Source: Pseudarthrobacter sp. BIM B-2242
Lineage (GTDB): Bacteria > Actinomycetota > Actinomycetes > Actinomycetales > Micrococcaceae
Direction: 5' to 3'
DNA length: 64,000 nt
NCBI RefSeq assembly: GCF_014764445.1
Contig: NZ_CP061721.1
Location: 3,782,001-3,846,000, forward strand
The position numbers and the translations under genes are program-made. The notes under the pieces are model-generated. The model worked only from the letters and a program-made list of their open reading frames with translations. It was not told the origin of the DNA and did no database searches. Positions 25,708-34,440 of the stretch are shown here, one piece after another. Position 1 is the stretch's first letter. Each line of letters starts with the position of its first letter.

Positions 25708-26919
25708 CTAGGCCCGCGCTGCCGTGGTGCCGTGGATTTCCTCAATCTTCTGCCACTGGCCGGAGAATGAGGAGGCTTCGGCAGCGCTGACGATCGCGGC
25801 AGCCGAGGCGGCATCGTGGATGTTCGAGTTTTCCTGCGCTCCGCCGGCGACGGCGACGAGGAACTTCTTCGCCTCGATCACCTTGAGGTCGTCAAAGCCC
25901 ATGCTGTTGCCGGGGCCGGGCTGGAAGTAGGCGTAGTCGCCGTGGCGCGGGCTGGCGTTCACCGTGGTGTACCCCTGCTCGTCGTTGTTGCGTCCCAGGC
26001 AGACCTTGAGTTCGTTCATGCGCTCAAAATCCCATTTGAGTGAGCCTTCGGTGCCGTAGACCTCGATCTGGTAACCGCACTCGGGTCCCACGGCGACGCG
26101 GGACGATTCGATGGTGCCGACGGCGCCTGCGCCGACTGCGGACGGGCCGAAGCGGACCAGCGCTGCCGCGTAGTCTTCATTCTCGACCTCCCCCATTTCA
26201 CCGTTTTCAATCACTGCGAAGTGCGTGCCGGATCCCATCGCCAGCTTGGGCCGCTGCGTGTAGACGGTGCTGGTCAGCGCGGTCACCTCGGCGATGGGTC
26301 CGACTACATACTGGCACAGGTCGGTTGCGTGGCTGAACAGGTCGGCCAGCACGCCCGTTCCGGCGAGTTTCCGGTCGAAGCGCCAGGACAGGGCGCCGTT
26401 GGGCTCAGAGGCGTAGCCGGAGAAGAAGACGGCCCGGACGTTGGTGATCCTGCCAAGCCGTCCGTCAGCAATCAGCTTCCTTGCGTGCTCCACAGCCGGA
26501 GCGTGGCGGTAGTTGTAGCCGATGGACGTCACGACGCCGGCCTCCACGGCGGCTTCCTGCACGGCTGCGGTTTCCTGGTAGCCGCGTCCGACAGGCTTTT
26601 CGATCCAGAAGTGCTTGCCTGCTTTGGCGGCTGCAATGCCGATCTCAGCGTGCAGGAAGTTGGGCGCGCAGATGGAGACGACGTCCACGTCGGGGTGGTT
26701 CAGGACGTCGTGGTAGTCGGTAGTGCCTTCAGCGAAACCCAGGACATCGCGTGCATAGTCCACGCGGCCGGGCGCTGTGTCGGCGGCAATGACGAGCTTC
26801 GTCTTCAGGCCCAGCTCCGGGTAGGCGTACGGGACGGCCTGGTAGGCCCTGGAATGGAGTTTTCCCATCCAGCCGACGCTGATGAGACCGACGCCGATGG
26901 TGCGAGATTCTGCGTTCAC
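25708..26919 (-). CDS. Gfo/Idh/MocA family oxidoreductase
   Basis: A 403-residue dehydrogenase. The Rossmann start reads IGVGLISVGWMGKLHSRAYQ, the lysine motif is FWIEKPVGRGYQET, and the C-terminal block GTGVLADLFSHATDLCQYVV carries the catalytic Asp/His region. GTG 26919 is taken as start, with AAGGAAAG nine bases upstream; the longer frame overlaps the aldolase gene and has no ribosome site. The length and the pattern resemble sugar-1-dehydrogenase-like or scyllo-inositol dehydrogenase-like members. It follows the aldolase gene after 28 bp in the operon. Confidence 0.88.
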   Translation of the reverse strand: MNAESRTIGVGLISVGWMGKLHSRAYQAVPYAYPELGLKTKLVIAADTAPGRVDYARDVLGFAEGTTDYHDVLNHPDVDVVSICAPNFLHAEIGIAAAKAGKHFWIEKPVGRGYQETAAVQEAAVEAGVVTSIGYNYRHAPAVEHARKLIADGRLGRITNVRAVFFSGYASEPNGALSWRFDRKLAGTGVLADLFSHATDLCQYVVGPIAEVTALTSTVYTQRPKLAMGSGTHFAVIENGEMGEVENEDYAAALVRFGPSAVGAGAVGTIESSRVAVGPECGYQIEVYGTEGSLKWDFERMNELKVCLGRNNDEQGYTTVNASPRHGDYAYFQPGPGNSMGFDDLKVIEAKKFLVAVAGGAQENSNIHDAASAAAIVSAAEASSFSGQWQKIEEIHGTTAARA

Positions 26920-26947
26920 GTTCTTGCTTTCCTTTGCTTGTAATGAG

Positions 26948-27721
26948 TCAGTTGCGGGCGGTATCGAAGGCGTCGCGGAACGCCGCCGCCATGATGGTGG
27001 AGTCCGAGCCGATGGCCACGAACCGGAAGCCCTGGCGGACATACTTGGCGGCTCCCATGCCGTCCACGGCGAGGATGCCGGCTGCCTTGTTGTGCAGTTG
27101 GGCCGCGGCTACGACGCGCTCCAGGGCCTCCTGGAAGACGTTGCTGTCCAACTGCAGCGGAACCCCGAGGGCGTAGGAAAGATCCAGGGGCCCAACAAAG
27201 ATCACGTCGACGCCGTCGTGGGCGGCGATGTCTTCGACGGACTCCAACGCATCGAGGGTTTCGATCTGAATAACACCGAGGGTCTCCTGTTGCGGTTCGG
27301 TGAGCGTGCGACGGTCCATGCCCCAGCGGCAGGCGCGGTTGTAGGTGGCCACACCTCGGTCCCCGAGGGGCGGATACAGCATGTGCTTCACCGATTCGGC
27401 GGCCTGATCGACGGTGTCCAACCGCGGAACCATGATCCCGGCGGCGCCCTGGTCCAGGACACGGCCGATCCGGATGCGGTCTCCGGATTCGACCCGGACG
27501 ATGGTGGGGACGCCGTAGCTGCCGGCGGCAACAACGCCGTCGCGGACCGCGTCCTCGCCGCCGGAGCCGTGTTCGAGGTCGATCAGGATCCAGTCGGCTC
27601 CGGCGGCGGCACAGACTTCGGCCGCGGTTGCCGAGGACAGTCCGACGAACGTGCCGATCGTGACATCGCCGTCGGACAAGCGCCGGCGCAGCTGCCCCGC
27701 ATTCAGTGGTCCCTGGCTCAT
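26948..27721 (-). CDS. HpcH/HpaI family aldolase
   Basis: Class II, metal-dependent 2-keto-acid aldolase of 257 residues that cleaves 4-hydroxy-2-oxo acids to pyruvate and an aldehyde in characterised relatives. The motifs are WILIDLEHGSGGEDAV (barrel strand with metal-site glutamate), GIMVPRLDTVDQA with the substrate arginine, IQIETLDALESV and VIFVGPLDLSYALG. ATG 27721 overlaps the iolD stop (ATGA), which decides against the GTG nine bases upstream. In the standard inositol pathway the aldolase is IolJ, a class II FBA-like enzyme, which is not seen here; this gene may replace it or act on another acid (inference). Confidence 0.9.
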   Translation of the reverse strand: MSQGPLNAGQLRRRLSDGDVTIGTFVGLSSATAAEVCAAAGADWILIDLEHGSGGEDAVRDGVVAAGSYGVPTIVRVESGDRIRIGRVLDQGAAGIMVPRLDTVDQAAESVKHMLYPPLGDRGVATYNRACRWGMDRRTLTEPQQETLGVIQIETLDALESVEDIAAHDGVDVIFVGPLDLSYALGVPLQLDSNVFQEALERVVAAAQLHNKAAGILAVDGMGAAKYVRQGFRFVAIGSDSTIMAAAFRDAFDTARN

Positions 27722-29667
27722 CCGAACCACCGCTGGCTGCCGCGTGCCTTCTCGTAGTCAGTGCGGAGGGTGCGGACCCATTCCTGCCCGGAGACTTCCG
27801 CCGGGGCAACATCCCACCAGACGTCACCGCCGGGCAGGTCAACATGCGGCACCGTGGGTACCACGATGACCACCGGGCCCTGGGTGTCCCGGGTGGAAGA
27901 CAGCGCCTCGCGGACCTCGGCTGCCGAGGTGGCGCGGATGGCCAGTGCACCGAGGCCTTCGGCGATCTGCCGCAGGTCCACCTTGAGGTAGTCGCCGTCG
28001 AGCCGGGCCTTGGGGGCGTCAGTGGCCGCGACACTGCCTCCGGTGGTGCGGTAACGGAACTCGTTGCCGAATTCCTTGCCGGTGCGGTTCATCTGCAGCC
28101 GGTGGATGACCTGGTAGCCGTGGTTTTCGGAGACGATGATGGTGACGTTGAGCCCTTCCTGCGCCGCGGTGAGGATCTCCGTGGGTGCCATCAGGAACGT
28201 ACCGTCGCCGATGAACGTGACCACGCGGTTGTCGTTGTTGCCTTCGGCCAGGCGGACGCCCATGCCGGCGGCAATTTCGTAGCCCATGCAGGAGAAACCG
28301 AATTCGAGGTGGCAGTTGCGGTTCCCTGTGGCGTCCCAGACCTTCTGCAGGTCGCCGGGAGCACCGCCGGCAGCGGCAATGACGGTGTCGCCGGAGCGTG
28401 CGTGTTCCTGCATGAGTCCGATCAGCTGCGGCTGGGTGAGGACGGCTTCCGTGACGGGCGCGTCCGGATGCTCGGCCGGGTTGTAGGCGGTGTCGGCGTC
28501 GAGCCACGTGGACCGGATCGGTGCCCAGCCGGCCTTCTCGGCCTGGACGGTGTCCTGCCAGGCTTCGCTGGTGCTGTGGCCCTCCAGTGCCTGGGCGAGG
28601 GCTTCCAGCCCCAGTCGGGCGTCGGCGAGGATCCCTGTGGCGCCCTGCTTGCGGGTATCGGCATCCACAATGTTCAAGGACGCGAAACGGACCTCCGGGT
28701 TCTCGAAGATGGACTGTGAACCGGTGGCGAAGTCGGTGAGCCGCGTGCCGACGTTCAGGACCAGGTCGGCCTGCTTGACGAGGGTGTTGGAGGCGAAGTT
28801 ACCTTCCAGGCCCACACCGCCTACCTGCCACCATTCGTCCTTTGTGACGGCGCCCTTACCGCCGAAGGTCTCCACCACGGGAATTCCGACCTGGCCGGCC
28901 AGCGCTTCGAGTGCAGCGTGGGCATCGGAGTAGTGGATGCCGCCGCCGGCGATGATCACCGGACGCTCAGCCGAGCGGACAAGCCGGGCGACGTCGTCGA
29001 CCTCTTCAAGGTCCGGCAACGGACGGCGGATCTTCCAGTCGCGCGGTTCGAAGAATTCGGCCGGGAAGTCGTAGGCGTGGGACTGCACGTCCTGGGGCAG
29101 CGAAATGACCACGGCGCCGGTATCGGTGGGGCTGGTCAGCACACGCATGGCCTGTGGCAGGGCGGTCAGGAGCTGCTCCGGACGGTTGATCCTGTCGAAG
29201 AAGCGGGAGACGGGCCGGAACGCGTCGTTGACCGTGGCGTCCGCCTCAATGGGGTGCTCGAGCTGCTGCAGTACAGGGCCCTGATGCCGTGTTGCGTACG
29301 TGTCTCCGGGAAGGAGGAGCAGCGGAAGCCTGTTCACTGTCGCCAGTCCGGCGGCGGTGACGAGGTTGAGGGCGCCCGGGCCAATGGATGCGGTCACGGC
29401 GAGGACGGCCTGGCGTCGGCTTGCCTTTCCAAACGCCGTGGAAATGTGGGCCATGTACTGTTCGTGGCGGCCCTGGATGAAGGGCATGTCATCGGCGAGT
29501 TCGTCGAAGGCCTGGCCCAGCCCGGCAACGTTGCCGTGTCCGAAGATGCCCAGGGCAGCAGGCACCAGGCGGCGTCGGACACCGTCCGCAACGGAATGCT
29601 GGACCGACAGGTATTTGATGAGGGCTTGGGCTGTGGTGAGCCTGATGGTCTGTGAGTTAGTGGTCAT
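27718..29667 (-). CDS. iolD: 3D-(3,5/4)-trihydroxycyclohexane-1,2-dione acylhydrolase
   Basis: Thiamine-diphosphate enzyme that opens the inositol-derived ring to 5-deoxyglucuronate. The 649 residues match IolD. The N-terminal pyrimidine domain has FGHGNVAGLGQAF and the glutamate-bearing FIQGRHEQYMAHISTAFGK; the middle domain has VIIAGGGIHYSDA; the C-terminal domain has GFSCMGYEIAAGMGVRLAEG and the ThDP/Mg motif FIGDGTFLMA ... VSENHG. These are IolD-specific rather than acetolactate-synthase-like. It is flanked by ALDH and aldolase genes in the operon, and its presence is the main reason to call the operon inositol-like. Confidence 0.95.
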   Translation of the reverse strand: MTTNSQTIRLTTAQALIKYLSVQHSVADGVRRRLVPAALGIFGHGNVAGLGQAFDELADDMPFIQGRHEQYMAHISTAFGKASRRQAVLAVTASIGPGALNLVTAAGLATVNRLPLLLLPGDTYATRHQGPVLQQLEHPIEADATVNDAFRPVSRFFDRINRPEQLLTALPQAMRVLTSPTDTGAVVISLPQDVQSHAYDFPAEFFEPRDWKIRRPLPDLEEVDDVARLVRSAERPVIIAGGGIHYSDAHAALEALAGQVGIPVVETFGGKGAVTKDEWWQVGGVGLEGNFASNTLVKQADLVLNVGTRLTDFATGSQSIFENPEVRFASLNIVDADTRKQGATGILADARLGLEALAQALEGHSTSEAWQDTVQAEKAGWAPIRSTWLDADTAYNPAEHPDAPVTEAVLTQPQLIGLMQEHARSGDTVIAAAGGAPGDLQKVWDATGNRNCHLEFGFSCMGYEIAAGMGVRLAEGNNDNRVVTFIGDGTFLMAPTEILTAAQEGLNVTIIVSENHGYQVIHRLQMNRTGKEFGNEFRYRTTGGSVAATDAPKARLDGDYLKVDLRQIAEGLGALAIRATSAAEVREALSSTRDTQGPVVIVVPTVPHVDLPGGDVWWDVAPAEVSGQEWVRTLRTDYEKARGSQRWFG

Positions 29668-29693
29668 TGCCTTATTCCAAGTCGGGTGGTGGG

Positions 29694-31124
29694 TTACCAG
29701 GGGCGTCCGTGCAGGATGACCGTTTTCTCTTCGGTCATTTCATTCACTGCGGAGCGGACGCCTTCCTTGCCGATGCCGCTGCCCTTGAGCCCTCCGTAGG
29801 GCATAAGGTCGGCCCGCCACAGGGGCGTCCAGTTGATGTGGATGTTCCCGGCATCGATCTGCCGCATGGCCTGGATGCTGCCGGAGACATCTGAGGTGAA
29901 GATTCCGGCGCCGAGCCCGTAGTCGTTGTCGTTGGCCATGGCGATGGCTGATTCGATGTCCGTCGCGGAGGAAACGGCGACGGCGGGTCCGAACAGTTCG
30001 TTGCGGCTCAGCGGGGAGCGGGGGTCGACGCCGGCAACAACGGCCGGGGTGATAACGGCGCCATCGCGGTCTCCGCCGGTGAGCACCTTGGCGCCGGAGT
30101 TCCGGGCCTCACCGATCGAGGTGTGGACGCGGATCGCTTCTTCTTCAGAGATCAGTGACCCGAGCCGGGTGTCGGCCTCCTTCGGGTTGCCCACGGCGAT
30201 GGCCTCCACCTTGGGCACGAGGGCGTCCAGGAAGTCTGCTTCGACGCGGCGGTCCACGATGACCCGCTGCACCGAGATGCAGACCTGGCCGGAGTTGATG
30301 AAGCCGCCTGCTGCCACGGCGCTGGAAGCGAGTTCGAGATCTGCGTCCGGCAGGATGATCACGGGGCAGGAGGCGCCAAGTTCGAGGGACAGTTTCTTGA
30401 CCCCGGCGATGGAGCTGATCCGCGTTCCCGTGGCAGTGGACCCGGTGAACGAGACTTTCCGCACCCGGGGGTCGGTGACGAGCACATCGCCCAGGGTGCT
30501 TCCGGGGCCGGTCAGGACGGACAGAGCCTCCGGCGGCAGGCCGGCGTCGACGAAGCACTGCGCCAGTTTCAGCGCCGTCAGCGGCGTGGCACGGGCGGGT
30601 TTGAGCACGACGGCGTTGCCGGCTGCCAGCGCCGGCGCAATCTTGTGCAGCACCAGCAGGGCTGGGTAGTTGAACGGTGTGATGGCAACAACGATGCCCA
30701 CGGGCTGCCGCAGGGTGAAGCCGATCTTGTCCAGCCCGGTACCCGCGTTGGCATCCAGCGGAAGGGTGGATCCATACAACTGACTTCCCTCGTAGGCGGC
30801 AAGGCGGATGATGTTTCCTGACCTGCTGGCTTCGCCCCGGGCTTCCGTGATCGGCTTCCCGGTTTCGGCACTGATCGCCTGGGCAATGTCCTCGGCACGC
30901 TCGTCGGCCAGGGCAGCCGCGCGGAGGAGGATGTCCACCCGCACGTGTGCCGGCGTGGCCCGCTGCAGGTGGGCGCCGATCTCGGCCCGGTCCAGAGCGG
31001 CCTGGGCGTCCTCGACCGTGGCGACCGGAACCGTGTCAATGATCCGGCCATCAAAGGGCGACCGTACGTCCTCGGTCCTGCCGTCGGCGGCACCGCGCCA
31101 GGTTCCGGCGATTAGCATTTGCAT
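29694..31124 (-). CDS. NAD(P)-dependent aldehyde dehydrogenase
   Basis: A 476-residue ALDH. Motifs: ITPFNYPALLVLHKIAPALA, cofactor loop FTGSTATGTRISS, general-base glutamate in KLSLELGASCP and catalytic cysteine in FINSGQVCISVQR, so unlike MmsA this is a non-CoA, hydrolytic type. The C-terminus GLKGSGIGKEGVRSAVNEMT resembles the glyceraldehyde/lactaldehyde/phosphonoacetaldehyde dehydrogenase branch. GGAG precedes ATG 31124. It is the fourth gene of the operon, just before iolD. A plausible substrate is the aldehyde group of 5-deoxyglucuronate or another operon product (inference). Confidence 0.92.
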   Translation of the reverse strand: MQMLIAGTWRGAADGRTEDVRSPFDGRIIDTVPVATVEDAQAALDRAEIGAHLQRATPAHVRVDILLRAAALADERAEDIAQAISAETGKPITEARGEASRSGNIIRLAAYEGSQLYGSTLPLDANAGTGLDKIGFTLRQPVGIVVAITPFNYPALLVLHKIAPALAAGNAVVLKPARATPLTALKLAQCFVDAGLPPEALSVLTGPGSTLGDVLVTDPRVRKVSFTGSTATGTRISSIAGVKKLSLELGASCPVIILPDADLELASSAVAAGGFINSGQVCISVQRVIVDRRVEADFLDALVPKVEAIAVGNPKEADTRLGSLISEEEAIRVHTSIGEARNSGAKVLTGGDRDGAVITPAVVAGVDPRSPLSRNELFGPAVAVSSATDIESAIAMANDNDYGLGAGIFTSDVSGSIQAMRQIDAGNIHINWTPLWRADLMPYGGLKGSGIGKEGVRSAVNEMTEEKTVILHGRPW

Positions 31125-31155
31125 GGTTGCTCCATCTGGTTGTAAATGTTGGCGC

Positions 31156-32082
31156 TCAGTGGCGCTTGGTGGTGCCCTCGTGGGCTGCGTCAGCGACTTC
31201 CGCTACCTCGGCCTGAACCTCTTTCACGACGTCGCTGTGGCCGCCGAGTTGTTCGAGTTCGTGGGCGAGTTCGGCGAGTTCGGCGCCGCCGGCCATCTGG
31301 GCGGTGAGTTCGTCCAGGGTGATGTCCTTTTTGTCGTAGTAGCCGATGGACTTGCCGCGCTTGAGCAGCAGGAACCGGTCTCCCACGGGGAAGGCGTGGT
31401 GCGGGTTGTGGGTGATGAAGATGACCCCCAGGCCGCGGTCGCGGGCCTGCAGGATATAGCGCAGCACCACACCGGACTGCTTCACGCCAAGCGCCGCCGT
31501 CGGCTCGTCCAGGATCAGGACCTTCGCGCCGAAGTACACCGCGCGGGCGATCGCCACACACTGGCGTTCACCGCCGGAGAGCTGCCCGATGGGCTGCTCC
31601 ACATCCCGCAGGTCGATGCCCATCTCGGCGAGTTCCTTGAGCGTGATGGCCTTCATCTTCTCCACGTCCATGCTCTTGAACGGCCCAAAACCGCTGGTGA
31701 GCTCGGAGCCGAGGAAGAAGTTCCGCCAGATCGGCATCAAAGGCACCACAGCAAGGTCCTGGTAGACCGTGGCGATCCCGGCATCCAGGGCATCGCGCGG
31801 GGAAGAGAATTTCCGTTCCTCGCCCATGATGTTCAAGACACCGGCGTCGTGCTGGTGGAGGCCGGCGATGATCTTGATCAGCGTGGACTTCCCCGCGCCG
31901 TTATCGCCCAGCACGCAGGTGACCCGGCCGTTGTCCACGGCCATGGTGACATCGGACAGAGCGATGATGTTCCCGTAGTGCTTGCCCACCCCGTCGAGCG
32001 AGAGCAGGTGCACCGGGGTGTGCGTGAGAGGATCTTTTTCGTTTTGCAGCAGGGTCTGCTGGTCGATCTGATTGGCGTTCAT
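31156..32082 (-). CDS. Sugar ABC transporter ATP-binding protein (CUT2, single-domain)
   Basis: Cytosolic ATPase of a CUT2 (ribose/fructose/inositol-type) importer, 308 residues. Walker [15 protein letters not shown], signature [15 protein letters not shown], Walker [14 protein letters not shown] and the H-loop ITHNPHHAF are canonical. Unlike RbsA, it contains one ATPase domain rather than two, as in the FrcA type. The alanine/glutamate-rich C-terminal tail of about 35 residues is probably non-structural. AAAGGGG precedes ATG 32082. It lies 12 bp after the permease gene. Confidence 0.94.
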   Translation of the reverse strand: MNANQIDQQTLLQNEKDPLTHTPVHLLSLDGVGKHYGNIIALSDVTMAVDNGRVTCVLGDNGAGKSTLIKIIAGLHQHDAGVLNIMGEERKFSSPRDALDAGIATVYQDLAVVPLMPIWRNFFLGSELTSGFGPFKSMDVEKMKAITLKELAEMGIDLRDVEQPIGQLSGGERQCVAIARAVYFGAKVLILDEPTAALGVKQSGVVLRYILQARDRGLGVIFITHNPHHAFPVGDRFLLLKRGKSIGYYDKKDITLDELTAQMAGGAELAELAHELEQLGGHSDVVKEVQAEVAEVADAAHEGTTKRH

Positions 32083-32094
32083 TTCCGGGCCCCT

Positions 32095-33150
32095 TTACTT
32101 CAGTTCCGCGCGGCGCTTGACGATGAGGTTCACGATGGTGGCCAGCAGCAGCATCAGGCCCAGGAAGAACTTGAACCAGTCCGGGTTCCACTGCGCGTAC
32201 ACGATGCCCTTGTTGGCCATGCCGAAGATGAACGCACCGATCGCCCCGCCCACGGCCGAGCCGTAGCCGCCGGTCAGGAGGCACCCGCCGATCACCGCGG
32301 CGATGATGTAGAGGAACTCGTTGCCCACGCCCTCACCGGACTGCACCGTGTCGAAGGCGAAGAGGTTGTGCATGCCCAGGACCCAGCCGCAGAACCCCAC
32401 GCCCATGAACAGGCCGATCTTGGTGGCCTTGACCGGCACACCCACGGCGCGGGCCGCGTTCTCGTCCCCGCCGACGGCGAAGATCCAGTTCCCCACCCGG
32501 GTCCGCATGAGCACCCAGGTGGCCACCGCGACGAGGGCGATCCAGATAAAGACAGTGATTTTGACGTCGATCCCGGCGATGGTGACGGAGGAGGCAAACA
32601 CGGCCCGGGCCGAGGCGAAGCCGTCCATGGTGGAGATCGAGGGTGAAGACACCGAACCGCCGATCAGGCGGGTCAGGCCCAGGTTCAGACCGGTCAGCAT
32701 CAGGAACGTGGCCAGGGTAACGATGAAGCTGGGCAGCTTGGTCTTCATCAGGATCCAGCCATTGATGAACCCGATCCCCACCGAGACAATCAGGGCAAGA
32801 AGGACCCCCACCCAGACATTCGTGCTGAAGTACCAGCTGAACATCGACGCGGTCAGCGCCGAGGAGATCACCGCCACACCCGTGGAGAGGTCAAACTCCC
32901 CGCCGATCATCAACAGCGACACCCCCACCGCCATGATCCCGATCGTAGAACTGCCATACAGGATGGTCGCCAGCGCATTGGGCTGGGTAAACGTTGAAGA
33001 CACCAACGCGAAGAAGATGAAGAGGACAATCGCGCCCACCAGGGCGCCGACCTCGGGACGGCCAAGGAGCTTCTGGAACGGGCTGCGCTTCGCAACGCGC
33101 TCATCGGCAGCTGCCGACTTTGGGGTTGTTTTTGTCTGAGTGATGGTCAT
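32095..33150 (-). CDS. Sugar ABC transporter permease (CUT2)
   Basis: Membrane subunit of the CUT2 importer, 351 residues. Several hydrophobic helices are visible (GALVGAIVLFIFFALVSS near 35-52, IGIMAVGVSLLMIGGEFDLS near 89-108, the latter a family hallmark), followed by GWILMKTKLPSFIVTLATF and GGDENAARAVGVPV, the conserved ATPase-coupling loop. AAGGAG precedes ATG 33150. An intercistronic hairpin separates it from the binding-protein gene upstream. Confidence 0.94.
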   Translation of the reverse strand: MTITQTKTTPKSAAADERVAKRSPFQKLLGRPEVGALVGAIVLFIFFALVSSTFTQPNALATILYGSSTIGIMAVGVSLLMIGGEFDLSTGVAVISSALTASMFSWYFSTNVWVGVLLALIVSVGIGFINGWILMKTKLPSFIVTLATFLMLTGLNLGLTRLIGGSVSSPSISTMDGFASARAVFASSVTIAGIDVKITVFIWIALVAVATWVLMRTRVGNWIFAVGGDENAARAVGVPVKATKIGLFMGVGFCGWVLGMHNLFAFDTVQSGEGVGNEFLYIIAAVIGGCLLTGGYGSAVGGAIGAFIFGMANKGIVYAQWNPDWFKFFLGLMLLLATIVNLIVKRRAELK

Positions 33151-33166
33151 GATGATTCTCCTTGCT

Positions 33167-33192
33167 GCCGGGCCGGCGTAGACCGGCCCGGC
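33167..33192 (-). terminator. Intercistronic hairpin after the binding-protein gene
   Basis: GCCGGGCCGG (33167-33176) pairs with CCGGCCCGGC (33183-33192) around a 6-nt loop. It lies between the binding protein and permease genes of one operon, a position that in ABC operons usually gives partial termination or 3'-end protection and so more binding protein than permease (inference). Confidence 0.6.
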
Positions 33193-33202
33193 CAGCGGGC
33201 TG

Positions 33203-34195
33203 TTAGCGGATACCCTGTTCGGCGAATTTCAGGACGTCGGCTGCGTTGTTCTTGTCGATGACGGCGGGGCCGGTGTAGACCTGCTGGCCGCCGCCCACGG
33301 TGAAGCCGCCCACCCTGCTCAGCCAGATGGCGTCGACGCTGCCGTAGCCCTGGAGGTACGGCTGCTGGTCAACGGTGAACGCCACACTCCCGTCCTCTAC
33401 GGCCTTCGCGAGTTCACCGTTGAGGTCGAAGGACGCGACCTTGACTTTGCTTCCGGTCTCCTTGACGGCCTTAACAATCGTCAGGGTGAACGGCGCACCC
33501 AGTCCGATGATGGCGTCGGCATCCGGGGTGGACTGGAGCTTGGCGCTGACCGTGGAGGACACGGAGGTCATGTCGGCGCCGTTGACGTTGAGGATCTCCG
33601 TTCCGGGGATGTTCTCCTTGACTCCGGCGCAGCGGTTCTCGAGGCCCACGTGGCCCTGCTCCTGAATCACGCAGATCGGGTGCTTGACCCCCTCGGAGGC
33701 AAGCCGCTGTCCGACCGTCACGCCGGCGAGCTTGTCGCTCTGTCCAAAGTGGGTAAAGGCACCAATGGCCTTGGACTGGTCTTCACCGGCGTTGAAACTC
33801 ACAACGGGAATGCCTGCATCCGTGGCCTTCTTCACCACGTCCCTGAGATTTTCGGGCTTGGCGAGCGTGAGGACGATACCGTCAACCTTCTGATCGATGG
33901 CCTGCTGCACCAGCTGCGCCTGGCGGCCGCCTTCAGCGTCGCCGCTGTAGAGAAGCTCGACGTTGTCCTTTTTGGCCGCAGTCTCGGCTCCCTTGCGCAC
34001 GATGTCCCAAAACGTGTCGCCGGCAGCGGCATGGGTGATCATCGCGATCTTGATCCGGGCGGTGTCCGCAACTTGCCCGGCTTCTCCGGATGATGCCGCT
34101 TCGGTCTTGCCGCCGCTGCTCGAGCATGCTGCCAGTGTCAGAAGCGGGACGATGGCGAGGGCAATTGTGCCTCGGTGCCAACTGAATTTTGCCAC
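33203..34195 (-). CDS. Sugar ABC transporter substrate-binding lipoprotein (CUT2)
   Basis: Periplasmic-binding-type lipoprotein of the ribose/inositol (family 4B) group, 330 residues. GTG 34195 has AAGGGAGA seven bases upstream. The signal peptide KFSWHRGTIALAIVPLL ends in a lipobox LAAC, Cys24 being lipidated. The mature part has AGDTFWDIVRKGAETAAKKD, QKVDGIVLTLAKPENL, the sugar-contact VVSFNAGEDQSKAIGAFTHF and VAFTVDQQPYLQGYGSVDA. It is the first gene of the roughly 15.8-kb leftward operon. The best-supported ligand by operon content is an inositol, but fructose-type ligands are possible. Confidence 0.93.
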   Translation of the reverse strand: MAKFSWHRGTIALAIVPLLTLAACSSSGGKTEAASSGEAGQVADTARIKIAMITHAAAGDTFWDIVRKGAETAAKKDNVELLYSGDAEGGRQAQLVQQAIDQKVDGIVLTLAKPENLRDVVKKATDAGIPVVSFNAGEDQSKAIGAFTHFGQSDKLAGVTVGQRLASEGVKHPICVIQEQGHVGLENRCAGVKENIPGTEILNVNGADMTSVSSTVSAKLQSTPDADAIIGLGAPFTLTIVKAVKETGSKVKVASFDLNGELAKAVEDGSVAFTVDQQPYLQGYGSVDAIWLSRVGGFTVGGGQQVYTGPAVIDKNNAADVLKFAEQGIR

Positions 34196-34314
34196 GTGAA
34201 ATCTCCCTTGATTCGTGCCAATTTGGGACCTCGTGAACGCTGCATGCCCACGCCACGACGTAGGGCGAGATGCGGAGGCCGCTGGTCTGAACGATTGCGA
34301 TCCACATCGCTTAG

Positions 34315-34368
34315 TGGAACGGTCCAACTCTAGAATGCAGGCATCGCGTAAGTCAATAGACCGTTCCA
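34315..34368. promoter_or_regulatory. Twin LacI-type operators in the divergent promoter region
   Basis: TGGAACGGTCCA at 34315-34326 and TAGACCGTTCCA at 34357-34368 (TGGAACGGTCTA on the other strand) share 11 of 12 bases in opposite orientation. Each has a central CG, and the centres are 42 bp apart, four helical turns, which would put two repressor dimers on one DNA face. They lie 120-170 bp upstream of the ABC operon and 73-126 bp upstream of the isomerase gene, and are the probable target of the LacI protein encoded at 24680. Confidence 0.6.
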
Positions 34369-34440
34369 ACGATCTATGGTTTGATATTTTCAAGCCCTCT
34401 TCGCATCGCGGGTCCGCCCCATTCGGTTCAAAGGAGAACA

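Noticed and set aside
30808..32646. A 612-residue open frame on the plus strand across the ALDH, ATPase and permease genes
   Set aside because: It crosses three well-supported minus-strand genes and has no recognisable protein features; it is a GC-bias shadow.
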